A stretch of DNA of 64,000 nucleotides from Brachypterus glaber (Eukaryota; Arthropoda; Insecta; Coleoptera; Kateretidae), in contig OY294044.1 of the NCBI GenBank assembly GCA_958510825.1, positions 39,729,816 through 39,793,815 of the forward strand, written 5' to 3'. Shown one piece after another: positions 59,701 to 64,000 of the stretch. Below the pieces are notes generated by a model that was given only the letters and a program-made list of their open reading frames with translations, made no database searches and had not been told where the DNA came from. The position numbers were made by a program, and so were the translations under genes. The number at the start of each line of letters is the position of its first letter. Position 1 is the first letter of the stretch.

Positions 59701-62700
59701 AATACACTTAAAAAGCAAGATTTTTTTAAAAGCTTATGAAGAATTTATAATAAAAGTTAATTGGTTTCCCATTTTTAAAACAATTTTTAAATTATAAGTA
59801 AATGGATAGTTTTTGATGTTATAAAGTTGAATTCAGCACAATGTGAATGTTATGCTACGAAAACTGGTGAAAACCGAAGTGAATATTGAATAATGTGATT
59901 TGTAGTGTTTTATCGAAACGAGACACGAAATTCAAGATAAAAGTAAAACAGCGATTTGGTGACTTAAGGTAAAACACCCAATAGTTGACACTACCCCAAC
60001 AGTTAATAGTTTTAAATAAAACAACCTGAAATAAGATTACATTACATTTATTAAGGCGAAATAAATTAATAAATGGGCACCTAGTACCATCTAGTCTTAG
60101 AATTTGCAACTGAAGATCACGTGATGAGTTGCGTTTTAATATGGCAGACAATTTTTTAGTGGAGTGTTTTTGTTCGCAATTTTTTTACAGTTCCTTAAGG
60201 CAAGTGCTAGGTTTGGAGTTTGGGTGTTTTTAATTTTCAGTATTTAGTGCATAATACGTATTTATGAATGCATCTTAATTACAGGCTTTTATGGTTTCAA
60301 GTCAAACTTTTTCTGATTATTTACAACTCAATAAGACGGTTTTAGCTTTTTACATAGGGGGTGTCAACCACTAGATTAAAAAATCTACAAATTTCAATAG
60401 TTGACAGATCTGTCAACTATTGGATTTAAAATATATTAATATAATATATTATTAATTTTTTATCATTCATAACTATCTAAACCATTTTAGGTCTTTTTTA
60501 ATATGAGTTTAAAAAAAAATAGCTAAACTTTTTCATTAGTTGGCATGCATGTCAACTATTAGTTTTTTATGTCAACTATTGGTTTTTACTGCAATATCCA
60601 GAATATACTATGAATGCAGCATACAAAAAAAAAGGATTCCTTAAACCCAGGAAACGTGTCTTTCGATATATATAAGCCATATTCTCTTGTTTCAAGGCTA
60701 TAATTTCTTTGAATCGAAGGTCAGTGACCTTGAATAAAGAGCGCAGAACTTCATTCAAAAACATTCAAAGAAATGTTAGCCTTAAAACAAGAGAAAATGT
60801 CTTTAAACATATCGAAAGACACGTGTCCTTGGTTCAAGGAATCCTTTTTTTCTGTGACCTTAATGAGGCTACTTCACTTCCCACTTGTTTTGCTCAAATA
60901 ATCTACTGCTTTTAATAAACAGTGTACAAAATTCGAAAAATATGTCGTTTTTTTGATAAATGACAACGTCGAATAATTTTTTAATGTCATTTAGATAACA
61001 TGACATGGCGTCTACACGACAGCTAATTTTACGGCTCTTGGGAATCGTTTAAAATACTGTATTATACACCTCAGGGTGACCACAGGTTTTTTTCAAATTA
61101 AGATTTTCTGATTTTTTCCTGATTCTTCCCTGATTTTTTCATGATGCTTTCCTGATTCTTCTCTGAACTCCCTGATAAAAATTAAAAATTTTCCCTGATT
61201 TTAGTACAGATCATGAACGTAGAGATACAACAAAAGTTTGTGAAGCCAATATTCGTAAAAAATTTGAACATCCTGTTTTATTTTGATTTTTTATTTTTTT
61301 CAACCTTTTTTCTGTAAAACTGATCATCATGTACACCACATCTTTTTTTCAGTTTCCCTGATTTTTTTACACTTGACCAAATTACCTGACTTTTCCCTAA
61401 TTTCCCTGTTTTCCCTGATCAGTGGACACCTGCACATTTAATAAAGATCTAAATGTGGATGGGTGTTTTAAAATTAATGTTTTTTTTTATATAATTCCAA
61501 TAAAAAATAAAATATATCAAAGTATTTTAACTAAAATGCTCATCTCTTATTTTTCGTATTTTGCTAAGAACTTCACTTTTTTGTAAAAAATTTTTTTTTT
61601 GGATGTTTTGTAAAAAATATACATTCCTTGTGTAAAAATACATAAAAAATATCATATAGTGTAACACTGTAGAAGCAACCGTTTAAAAAAAAATCCAGTT
61701 AAGAGGAAGTAACATAACACCAAAAACGTTACTTTTTAAAAGGCTATTACTCCTTTAATATAAAATTTGGGTATTTTGATGAAGAATACTATTTTGCTCA
61801 GTTTTAAATAAAGAATCACCCTGCAGCATTAAAATTTTATTCATGCTTTTTTTTTTGTTCCCCATTCAATATGTCATCTTCCTTAGGGCTCATTTCCGGA
61901 CCAACCTTTATAGGAACTTTTTTTTCATATTTTTGGATGTAGAATCAACTTTTAAATTTTGGCATGGCAGTTACTGATCACCCTGTATATTAGCTGGTAA
62001 AAATTTAATTTTAATATTTTTATAATGACGCCACAAATCGTCTGATCTGCCTACCGTGAAACACCCAGTATATCAATTTTGAAAAAATAAGGAAAATATT
62101 TTAAAATATTTAACCCCGCGGGGGTGGAATTAGATAATTTTTATTATCAGACAATTTCAGCAAACTTTAAAACCTCTATATACTAATTTTCGCGAAAATG
62201 TAAATATTTTAAAATAATCGCCCCCACCCCTGAGGGTGGAGTTAGAGTTTTTATTATAAGATTTAATTTTTGCAACCTCCTACGCAATTTTTCTATTTTT
62301 GTGAAAAAGTATTGTGTTTATTACCTCGAAATTGATTTATATAAAAAGTTACAATTAAGGTAAATGTCCCAATATTGGACACGACCCAATTATCGGACTC
62401 TTTTTCACGTTTTTTACAAAAAACAAGATATTTAAGGTAATAAAAAACAAATATTTTTTATTCGAAATTATGAACATATTTGAATTACAGTGTATCATTT
62501 GCCACATACGTATTTTTTAAGCCCTAATAACTAATAGTCATGTGTCAGCAGCCACGAAATATATAGCCTTTTTCTAAGCAAACTAAGTAAGCCAACGTTT
62601 AACTGAAATTTTTTTTTTTTTTTAATATTAGTTATTGTTAAAATGTCTATCTAACTCTTTCTAATTCATAATATTGTAGTTTTATACCAATTTAAATCAT

Positions 62701-64000
62701 TTTTGATGTTATTTTTAAGATATTTTTACATTAATACGGTGTCCGATAAATAGGACAATAAAATACAGACAGTTCCATATATCGGACGGCCGTCCGATAT
62801 ATAGTACAATGTAGATGTATTTTTAACTTCCAATATAAAATAAAGGAAATATTTTTTTTAAAACTAATGTTATATAAAATAGTTCTAAAGAGTATAAGCT
62901 TTTTCTACCTATTTATCGGACTAGAACTTTCTTTCAAATAAGCTGTTTATTAGGCATTTTTAGTAAATGTCCGATATTTGGGTCTACCCTATAGTTTTGT
63001 AAGACCTAAATATCGGACACCATAAATTAATGCAAAGTCCATGGACTTTATGGCAATATTATCTGGATGATTATTTGAGTATATCGGCTATAGTTAATTA
63101 TAATCATGCAATTAAGCATTTCTGTTCATAGAATCGTTATTTCAATTCTCTCATTAATTTTAAAGACACATATTAGTCAAGTAAAAGCCTATGGGTGGTA
63201 TAGGTATTCTATAATATAATAATAATATTAATAATAATAATATAAAATTTTATAATGTCATAAAACCTGCAGCAAGTAAGTTTATAAAAAATAATGAGAA
63301 ATATATACATTTGCATTATATTAAGAAATTATTTTTGTTTTAATTAATTCATTATACATAGTCCGATATTTAGGACATTCGTGCTTTTTTTCATATTTTA
63401 AATAATATTAAAAAAATATCAAAAATTAATATATATTTAATTACTTTTTTTGACAAATGAATAAATTTGAAAACTAGAAATATTAATTATATAGTTATTA
63501 AGGTTCATATGTAATTTTAACACACCATCAAAGTACTAAATTGCTCTAAAGTGTCCGATATATGGGACCGTTACCATATTAAAATTTGGGCCTTTATACT
63601 ATTTTTACCATGTAGCAAACAAAATTAACGTGAGGAGAAAATGAACATAATTTTCGATTTCAACAAATCGAAGTCTATTCTATAGTCCGAGTAATAATTT
63701 TTTTAAACTGTTTGTGCTTCAGTGTAATTATAATAACGAAACTAAAGGGCATTTGACATGTTATAAAAGAGCTCTGAAAGCCCTATTGAACTATCTATTT
63801 TTTAATTACTTTAAAATAGTTTTGGGGAGTAAAAATTTTTAAATTAAAAAAAAAAAATGTAAAAATTTTTGTACGCCTGTTTTTTTTTTATTTTAAATCT
63901 TTCTGTTCAAAATTATTACTTGTTTTTTAGATTTATGGGATCTTTAAGAGGTTGTCTCCAATCACATGTTACCGAAGCCTGCGGAAGCCCAATTACAAGA
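29732..64000 (+). CDS. Secreted cysteine-rich protein like the 27-kDa hemolymph glycoprotein (DUF1397), five exons seen, 3' end outside
   Basis: Exons: 29732-29768, 34889-35028, 49013-49229, 58347-58470, 63931-64000 (continuing). Intron phases are 1, 0, 1 and 2, all with GT-AG ends. The joined frame has no stop over 196 codons. Residues 1-20 form a signal peptide (MKTFVICCAVL...VNCQ). The mature part is helical and charged and shows 11 cysteines so far, in blocks such as ESICPGYG, KVGECESE, EDETLCASMKDLTC, EECLPQRS, YACATNGEHIF, NPCLFNMNYRTQRC and RGCLQSHVTEACGS. The cysteine pattern and the NPC and GEHIFE blocks fit the family of insect hemolymph/venom glycoproteins of unknown biochemical role. 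Known members are about 230 residues, so perhaps one more exon is missing. The introns (5.1, 14.0, 9.1 and 5.5 kb) are filled with mobile elements. Confidence 0.85.
30394..30465 (+). tRNA. tRNA-like sequence, AGC (Ala) loop, degenerate
   Basis: Box A TAGCGTAGTGG and box B GTTCGATTC are present. The T-stem is perfect (GTGAG/CTCAC), and the acceptor stem GGAGGCA/TGGCGCC has two mismatches. The anticodon stem is weak; its loop reads ATAGCAA. CTTTTTC follows as a possible Pol III stop. It lies in intron 1 of the DUF1397-like gene. A SINE head or tRNA pseudogene is as likely as a working tRNA. Confidence 0.45.
30660..30900. repeat. Low-complexity A/T-tract region
   Basis: Long alternating A- and T-runs in intron 1, with no other structure seen. 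Confidence 0.7.
31336..31636. mobile_element. Pogo/Tigger-like MITE, 301 bp
   Basis: The ends are CAGTGCAACCTCAGTAATCC and the inverted CAGTGCAACCTCGACAATCC, with TA on both sides (31334-31335 and 31637-31638). Inside, AATCCGGAT-type boxes recur in both orientations near both ends. The termini resemble those of pogo-type elements. There is no coding frame. Confidence 0.8.
32600..34070. mobile_element. Foldback element of about 1.5 kb
   Basis: 32600-33180 and 33430-34070 are inverted copies, for example GAGATTTTTGGCCTCGC against GCGAGGCCAAAAATC. The centre is near 33300. The right arm holds a 46-bp direct duplication (33622-33667 and 33668-33713, with the segment TATTTCTACCCTATTTTGAA). Exact ends and target duplication were not resolved. 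The open frame at 32553-32969 lies wholly in the left arm. Confidence 0.7.
34889..35028 (+). CDS. DUF1397-like gene, exon 2
   Basis: Acceptor TTTTTTTTAG (ends 34888), donor GTAAGT at 35029. It completes the signal peptide (LGVVNCQ) and encodes the start of the mature chain to GYGDRFE. The next mobile element begins only 34 bp after the donor. Confidence 0.85.
35063..35422. mobile_element. CAC-terminus MITE, 360 bp
   Basis: Inverted ends CACGGCTAGCCTTAAACAAA match over about 85 bp (35063-35150 and 35335-35422). GTCA flanks both sides (35059-35062 and 35423-35426), a 4-bp target duplication. It has inserted into an older repeat of the GGGACTGTTCAACAATTATG type, whose other part resumes at 35427. 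Confidence 0.82.
35617..35872. mobile_element. Palindromic MITE with AATATCGGGACTAGG ends
   Basis: 35617-35690 and 35800-35872 are inverted copies, from TTAATAAACAAATATCGGGA to a GCGACGTTTCGC segment. The centre is about 100 bp. The flanks are palindromic themselves (TTAATAA), so the target site is ambiguous. Confidence 0.7.
36458..36820. repeat. Direct duplication of about 182 bp across an element boundary
   Basis: The stretch starting TTTGTTTACCCAAAATATGC is present twice in tandem. Each copy contains about 70 bp of flank plus the first 110 bp of the element at 36535-38613. The two copies are nearly identical. Confidence 0.85.
36535..38613. mobile_element. TA-flanked element with CTGGGTGTATCA ends
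   Basis: The left end CTGGGTGTATCAAGGTAGAC and the right end (inverted, CTCGGTGTATCACGG) pair over several hundred bases (36717-37000 against 38150-38613), with TATA flanks. A better-kept relative is at 59294-62068. No coding frame seen. Because the left end is duplicated, the true left end may be 36535 or 36717. Confidence 0.72.
37550..37648 (-). mobile_element. Minimal relative of the retrozyme element, no ribozyme
   Basis: These 99 bp are flanked by an 11-bp direct repeat, ATTCACATTGT (37539-37549 and 37649-37659). On the minus strand it has the ATTATTCCATCAATCTATTT inverted motif, its partner TTAGAAAATAGATTGATGG, and the tail ending TTTCTGTCCTT. Those are exactly the end pieces of the element at 38700-40212, in the opposite orientation. 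The unit core with the hammerhead is missing. Confidence 0.8.
38743..38787 (-). ncRNA. Hammerhead ribozyme, inverted copy
   Basis: This is the inverted partial unit at the left end. On the minus strand it has stem I TTGGTA/TACCAA, CTGAAGA, stem II GGCC-AGCAG-CCCG region, and GAAA with GTC before the cleavage point. All core bases are kept, as in the plus-strand copies. Confidence 0.8.
39012..39056 (+). ncRNA. Hammerhead ribozyme, unit 1
   Basis: Stem I TTGGTA (39012-39017) pairs perfectly with TACCAA (39051-39056). The core is CTGAAGA (CUGANGA consensus, 39018-39024). Stem II is GGGC-CAGCA-ACCC, with its inner fourth pair lost by a G-to-A change at 39034. Then comes GAAA (39038-39041). Stem III is ACT/AGT around GTC. 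Predicted cleavage follows the GTC ending at 39050. Confidence 0.82.
39366..39410 (+). ncRNA. Hammerhead ribozyme, unit 2
   Basis: Stem I TTGGTA/TACCAA, core CTGAAGA, stem II GGGC-CAGCA-GCCC with all four pairs, GAAA, stem III ACT-GTC-AGT, cleavage after the C at 39404. Exactly 354 bp after unit 1. Confidence 0.88.
39720..39764 (+). ncRNA. Hammerhead ribozyme, unit 3
   Basis: Same sequence and pairing as unit 2. Predicted cleavage after 39758. Cleavage at units 2 and 3 would free a 354-nt RNA. Confidence 0.88.
40074..40118 (+). ncRNA. Hammerhead ribozyme, unit 4
   Basis: Same sequence and pairing as units 2 and 3. Predicted cleavage after 40112. The last unit of the array. Confidence 0.88.
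41426..41478 (+). other. Likely 53-bp intron in the transposase 5' UTR
   Basis: GTAAGT at 41426 and TTTTTACAG ending at 41478 bracket a short AT-rich segment just before the start codon at 41491. Inferred from splice signals only. Confidence 0.5.
41491..43579 (+). pseudogene. Chapaev/N-RAG-TP-like transposase with RAG1-N-type zinc region, one frameshift
   Basis: The first frame (41491-43323, 610 codons) starts with CAPCGKK, then YPTSICGTCQVVLREY and CCCFICILRR. This spacing of cysteines and the PTSICGTC block resemble the N-terminal zinc-binding region of RAG1. A further CKKC...HSC cluster follows (about residues 131-145). The catalytic part shows MADGGQGFFKICMSIFPE (about 314-331), FVSDFKLLLIINGQQ and YVIEKCIVPELHILQGF, all known from transposase-like proteins of Hydra, aphids and molluscs. 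The end of the domain, with WSEQSGESIHREF and a probable catalytic glutamate, is in a second frame (43337-43579). So a small shift near 43320 breaks the protein. No TIR ORF seems to belong to it. Recently inactive, or a sequencing error. Confidence 0.78.
43627..43842. mobile_element. Small palindromic MITE, ~216 bp
   Basis: TATCTGTCGTTAAAATCAAA at the left and its inverted copy at the right bound the segment. Inner GTATAGCACTA/TAGTGCTATAC also pair. A 34-bp direct duplication (TAGATAACTTTTTAATATAT core) follows at 43847-43915. Confidence 0.65.
43915..44315 (-). repeat. TGTAACGTAAGCAAC repeat, inverted relative of 23490-23890
   Basis: Read on the minus strand, the boxes TGTAACGTAAGCAAC stand near 44311, 44280 (TTGTAACG variant), 44100 (degenerate) and 43926, with intervening sequence alignable to 23490-23890. 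Compared with that copy it has one extra box of about 31 bp. Confidence 0.7.
44574..44638. repeat. Imperfect GGTCGATC-type simple repeat
   Basis: A run of GGTC/GGTCGATC units of about 60 bp inside the Chapaev-like element. Confidence 0.7.
44823..44894 (-). tRNA. tRNA-like sequence, GGT loop, possibly a SINE head
   Basis: The acceptor stem TCCATGG/TTATGGA has five Watson-Crick and two GU pairs. The D-arm is ACTT-AGTTGGAA-GAGC. The anticodon arm TTTAA-CTGGTAT-TCGAA has one mismatch and a GGT triplet. The T-arm TCCGG-TTTAAAT-CCTGG has one mismatch and matches box B. The 72-nt length is right, and a T-run follows. GGT is not a usual nuclear anticodon for threonine in animals, so a tRNA-derived repeat is likely. 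Confidence 0.5.
45054..45956. mobile_element. TA-flanked MITE with repeated AATTTCGGATA boxes
   Basis: The ends GAGGAAATGCGCCTAATTTC and (inverted) GAGGAAAGTCGCCTAATTTC are flanked by TA. The box AATTTCGGATA or its complement recurs inside near 45094, 45425, 45462, 45726 and 45930. There is no coding frame. Confidence 0.72.
46126..46226. repeat. 100-bp hairpin
   Basis: CTAATTTTTTTTCAATTTTG at the left pairs with its inverted copy at the right. The TTTTGTGCTAAAACGA/TCGTTTTAGCACAAAA part is perfect. Confidence 0.65.
46608..46634. repeat. (TAG)n microsatellite
   Basis: Nine consecutive TAG units, followed by diverged ones. Confidence 0.95.
47330..47770. repeat. GGTCGCTAAAA-type repeat, about four diverged units
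   Basis: Phrases like GGGGTTTTTAGGGTCGAAG and GAATCTGATAATAAAAAA recur roughly every 100 bp, each followed by a C/G-rich GGGG block. Same family as 10700-11035. Confidence 0.65.
47820..48200. repeat. 107-bp tandem repeat, four copies
   Basis: TGACAGGT-like starts lie at 47821, 47928, 48035 and 48142. Each unit contains GGACCACCTATACCAAATTT and ends near AAAATATGACCTTGAACTG. Confidence 0.85.
48240..48620. repeat. Three GCGTTAGAAAGTCTACA boxes
   Basis: GTTAGAAAGTCTACA or a close variant occurs near 48251, 48426 and 48605. Possibly the repeated end motif of a short element. The bounds are unclear. Confidence 0.45.
49013..49229 (+). CDS. DUF1397-like gene, exon 3
   Basis: Acceptor CTAATTTTAG (ends 49012), donor GTAAGT at 49230. 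It encodes 72 residues from EALKKVGECE to ATNGEHIF with six cysteines. This is the longest visible exon. Confidence 0.88.
49256..49345. repeat. Short hairpin beside exon 3
   Basis: ATCAAGGCTGACGTG and CACGTCAGCCTGGAT bracket about 60 bp, starting 27 bp after the exon 3 donor. Confidence 0.5.
49605..49949. mobile_element. hAT-type MITE, 345 bp
   Basis: The ends CAGGGACCGGACTTTTT and (inverted) TAGAGGCCGGACTTTTT are flanked by ATAATAAT (49597-49604) and ATAATAAC (49950-49957), an 8-bp target duplication with one change. Inner CTCGCAAAA/TTTTGCGAG also pair. Confidence 0.75.
50440..50650. repeat. 128-bp direct repeat, two copies
   Basis: TACAGCCTGTTCCAGAACTC starts a unit at about 50433 and again (TACAGCCTGTTTCAGAACTC) near 50561. 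An inverted relative lies at 54440-54540, on the far side of the nested element. Confidence 0.75.
51015..54420. mobile_element. Foldback element with inverted ~125-bp arrays and 9-bp target duplication
   Basis: AACAGGATT flanks both ends (51006-51014 and 54421-54429). The ends read GGGTCTGTCAAGTTAGCCCC and (inverted) GGGTCGGTCAAGTTACCCCC. The left array (about 51230-52330) has roughly eight units with TTGCACAACCAAAATAAAAG and a C-run. The right array (about 53090-54230) has about as many, inverted. The centre (52380-52870) is GGTCGCTGAAA-type repeat. A 9-bp duplication fits Mutator-like elements, but there is no transposase to confirm it. Confidence 0.82.
52380..52870. repeat. GGTCGCTGAAA-type repeat at the foldback centre
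   Basis: About four units near 100-110 bp with TATAGGGGTTTTTGGGGTCG and CACCCCCTGAGGGGCGGG blocks. Open frames here are repeat translations. Confidence 0.65.
54579..56381. mobile_element. CAC-terminus foldback element, 1.8 kb
   Basis: The ends CACGGTACCCCTCAATATTA and (inverted) CACGGTACCCCTTAATATTA are flanked by GGTT (54575-54578 and 56382-56385). The arms are about 390 bp. The target is a unit of the surrounding 8.3-kb element (ACTGGGGTT...GGGTTGAGACC). No coding frame. The centre contains the CCGTGCGCAGGATTTGC sequence shared with 29074. Confidence 0.86.
56310..57216. repeat. Inverted duplication including one end of the CACGGTACC element
   Basis: 56310-56600 and about 56930-57216 are nearly identical inverted copies. 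Both include the terminus CACGGTACCCCTTAATATTA plus neighbouring array sequence with GACCCATCTAT. The second terminus (57139) has no partner end, so it was copied rather than inserted. Confidence 0.78.
58347..58470 (+). CDS. DUF1397-like gene, exon 4
   Basis: Acceptor TTTTTTTTAG (ends 58346). Two donors are possible: GTGAGT at 58467 and GTAATT at 58471. Only the second keeps exon 5 open and in the family pattern, so it is chosen; exon 1 uses the same GTAATT. It encodes LTNPCLFNMNYRTQRC to MNFAS. Confidence 0.84.
58600..59280. repeat. GGTCGCTGAAA-type repeat units (inverted orientation)
   Basis: AGCGACCTCAAAAACCC and CAGCAACCTCAAAAACCCC phrases recur at 58615, 58797, 59140 and 59248, with GATTCA/CGGGGG blocks between. 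A small element interrupts at 58894-59053. Confidence 0.65.
58894..59053. mobile_element. Short MITE with GTTCAAGAATTACGTAACG ends
   Basis: GAACGTTCAAGAATTACGTA at the left and the inverted GTTAAAGTATTACGTAACG at the right bound about 160 bp. An older, broken relative of this end type surrounds the MITE at 35063. Confidence 0.6.
59967..60591. mobile_element. MITE with repeated CAATAGTTGACA boxes
   Basis: The ends are AGGTAAAACACCCAATAGTT and (inverted) CAGTAAAAACCAATAGTTGA. The box recurs inside near 60395 and 60410 (as an inverted pair), 60546 and 60570. No coding frame. Confidence 0.65.
60615..60865. repeat. 250-bp near-perfect hairpin
   Basis: AAAAAGGATTCCTTAAACCC at the left pairs with GGTTCAAGGAATCCTTTTTT at the right. 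Pairing extends through ACGTGTCTTTCGATAT to an inner TTCAAAG pair. It would form a long hairpin RNA. Confidence 0.7.
61068..61435. repeat. CCCTGATTTTT-rich repeat
   Basis: CCTGATTTTTTC-like phrases recur more than eight times between CAGGGTGACCACAGG (61072) and CAGTGGACACCTGCA (61421), which are imperfect inverted ends. Confidence 0.6.
62358..63576. mobile_element. TA-flanked MITE with repeated TCCGATATATAGGAC boxes
   Basis: The ends AGGTAAATGTCCCAATATTG and (inverted) TGGTAACGGTCCCATATATC are flanked by TA. The box TCCGATATWTAGGAC or its half recurs near 62393, 62742, 62785, 62920, 62970, 63010, 63362 and 63553. No coding frame. It ends about 355 bp before exon 5. Confidence 0.7.
63931..64000 (+). 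CDS. DUF1397-like gene, exon 5, cut by the window edge
   Basis: Acceptor TTGTTTTTTAG (ends 63930). In phase 2 it reads FMGSLRGCLQSHVTEACGSP and stays open to the edge. The other phases give a stop at once or lose the cysteines. Confidence 0.83.
   Translation, partial: MYGIFKRLSPITCYRSLRKPNYK

Larger units (their letters stand above)
59294..62068. mobile_element. TA-flanked element with CTGGGTGTTTCACG ends, 2.8 kb
   Basis: The ends CTGGGTGTTTCACGATAGAC and (inverted) CTGGGTGTTTCACGGTAGGC have TATA on both sides. It interrupts a GGTCGCTGAAA-type repeat that continues at 62100. Related to 36535-38613. Three smaller hairpin elements lie inside. No coding frame. Confidence 0.8.

Noticed and set aside
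1..64000. CRISPR array, bacterial operons or viral genome
   Set aside because: None seen. The tandem arrays have no repeat-spacer alternation, the genes are spliced, and the retroelement frames are ordinary insect LTR elements without env.

Overview
The window looks like nuclear DNA of an insect, possibly a beetle. It is AT-rich, has spliced genes with very long introns, and carries BEL/Pao, Ty3/gypsy, Transib-like, mariner-like and foldback elements. The species cannot be fixed from the sequence. Two host genes can be recognised. The first is the last coding exon of SIL1, the nucleotide exchange factor for the ER chaperone BiP (27031-28172, +). The second is a gene for a secreted cysteine-rich protein that resembles the 27-kDa hemolymph glycoprotein (DUF1397) family. 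Its five visible exons run from 29732 to the right edge (+). Together they carry about 590 coding bases spread over 34 kb of transposon-filled introns.

Layout. 1-7290: nearly complete BEL/Pao LTR retrotransposon on the minus strand with an intact 1717-residue polyprotein. 7714-10071: foldback element built of inverted arrays. 11231-14340: Transib/RAG1-like transposase pseudogene (-), split by a 1.5-kb palindromic element with a 4-bp target duplication. 15020-17597 and 22914-23080: degenerate tandem array, then a 99-bp satellite, carrying two copies of a 0.7-kb TA-flanked MITE. A damaged Ty3/gypsy element with an abnormal 3' end (17598-22168) has inserted there. 23080-27030: several MITEs and a copied fragment of the SIL1 exon. 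27031-28172: SIL1 exon. 29675-64000: the DUF1397-like gene.

The introns of the second gene hold the most interesting sequences. Intron 2 contains a 1.5-kb retrozyme-like element: exactly four tandem 354-bp units, each with a well-formed type-I hammerhead ribozyme, plus an inverted partial unit, flanked by a 14-bp target duplication. Intron 2 also contains a 6.6-kb Chapaev-like DNA transposon whose protein starts with a zinc-binding region like the N-terminus of RAG1 (compare molluscan N-RAG-TP). Intron 3 is almost wholly an 8.3-kb foldback element with two further elements nested in it. Five elements in the window share termini starting 5'-CA (four with CACRG or CACGG, one with CACAA) and 4-bp target duplications, so they may form one superfamily served by related transposases.
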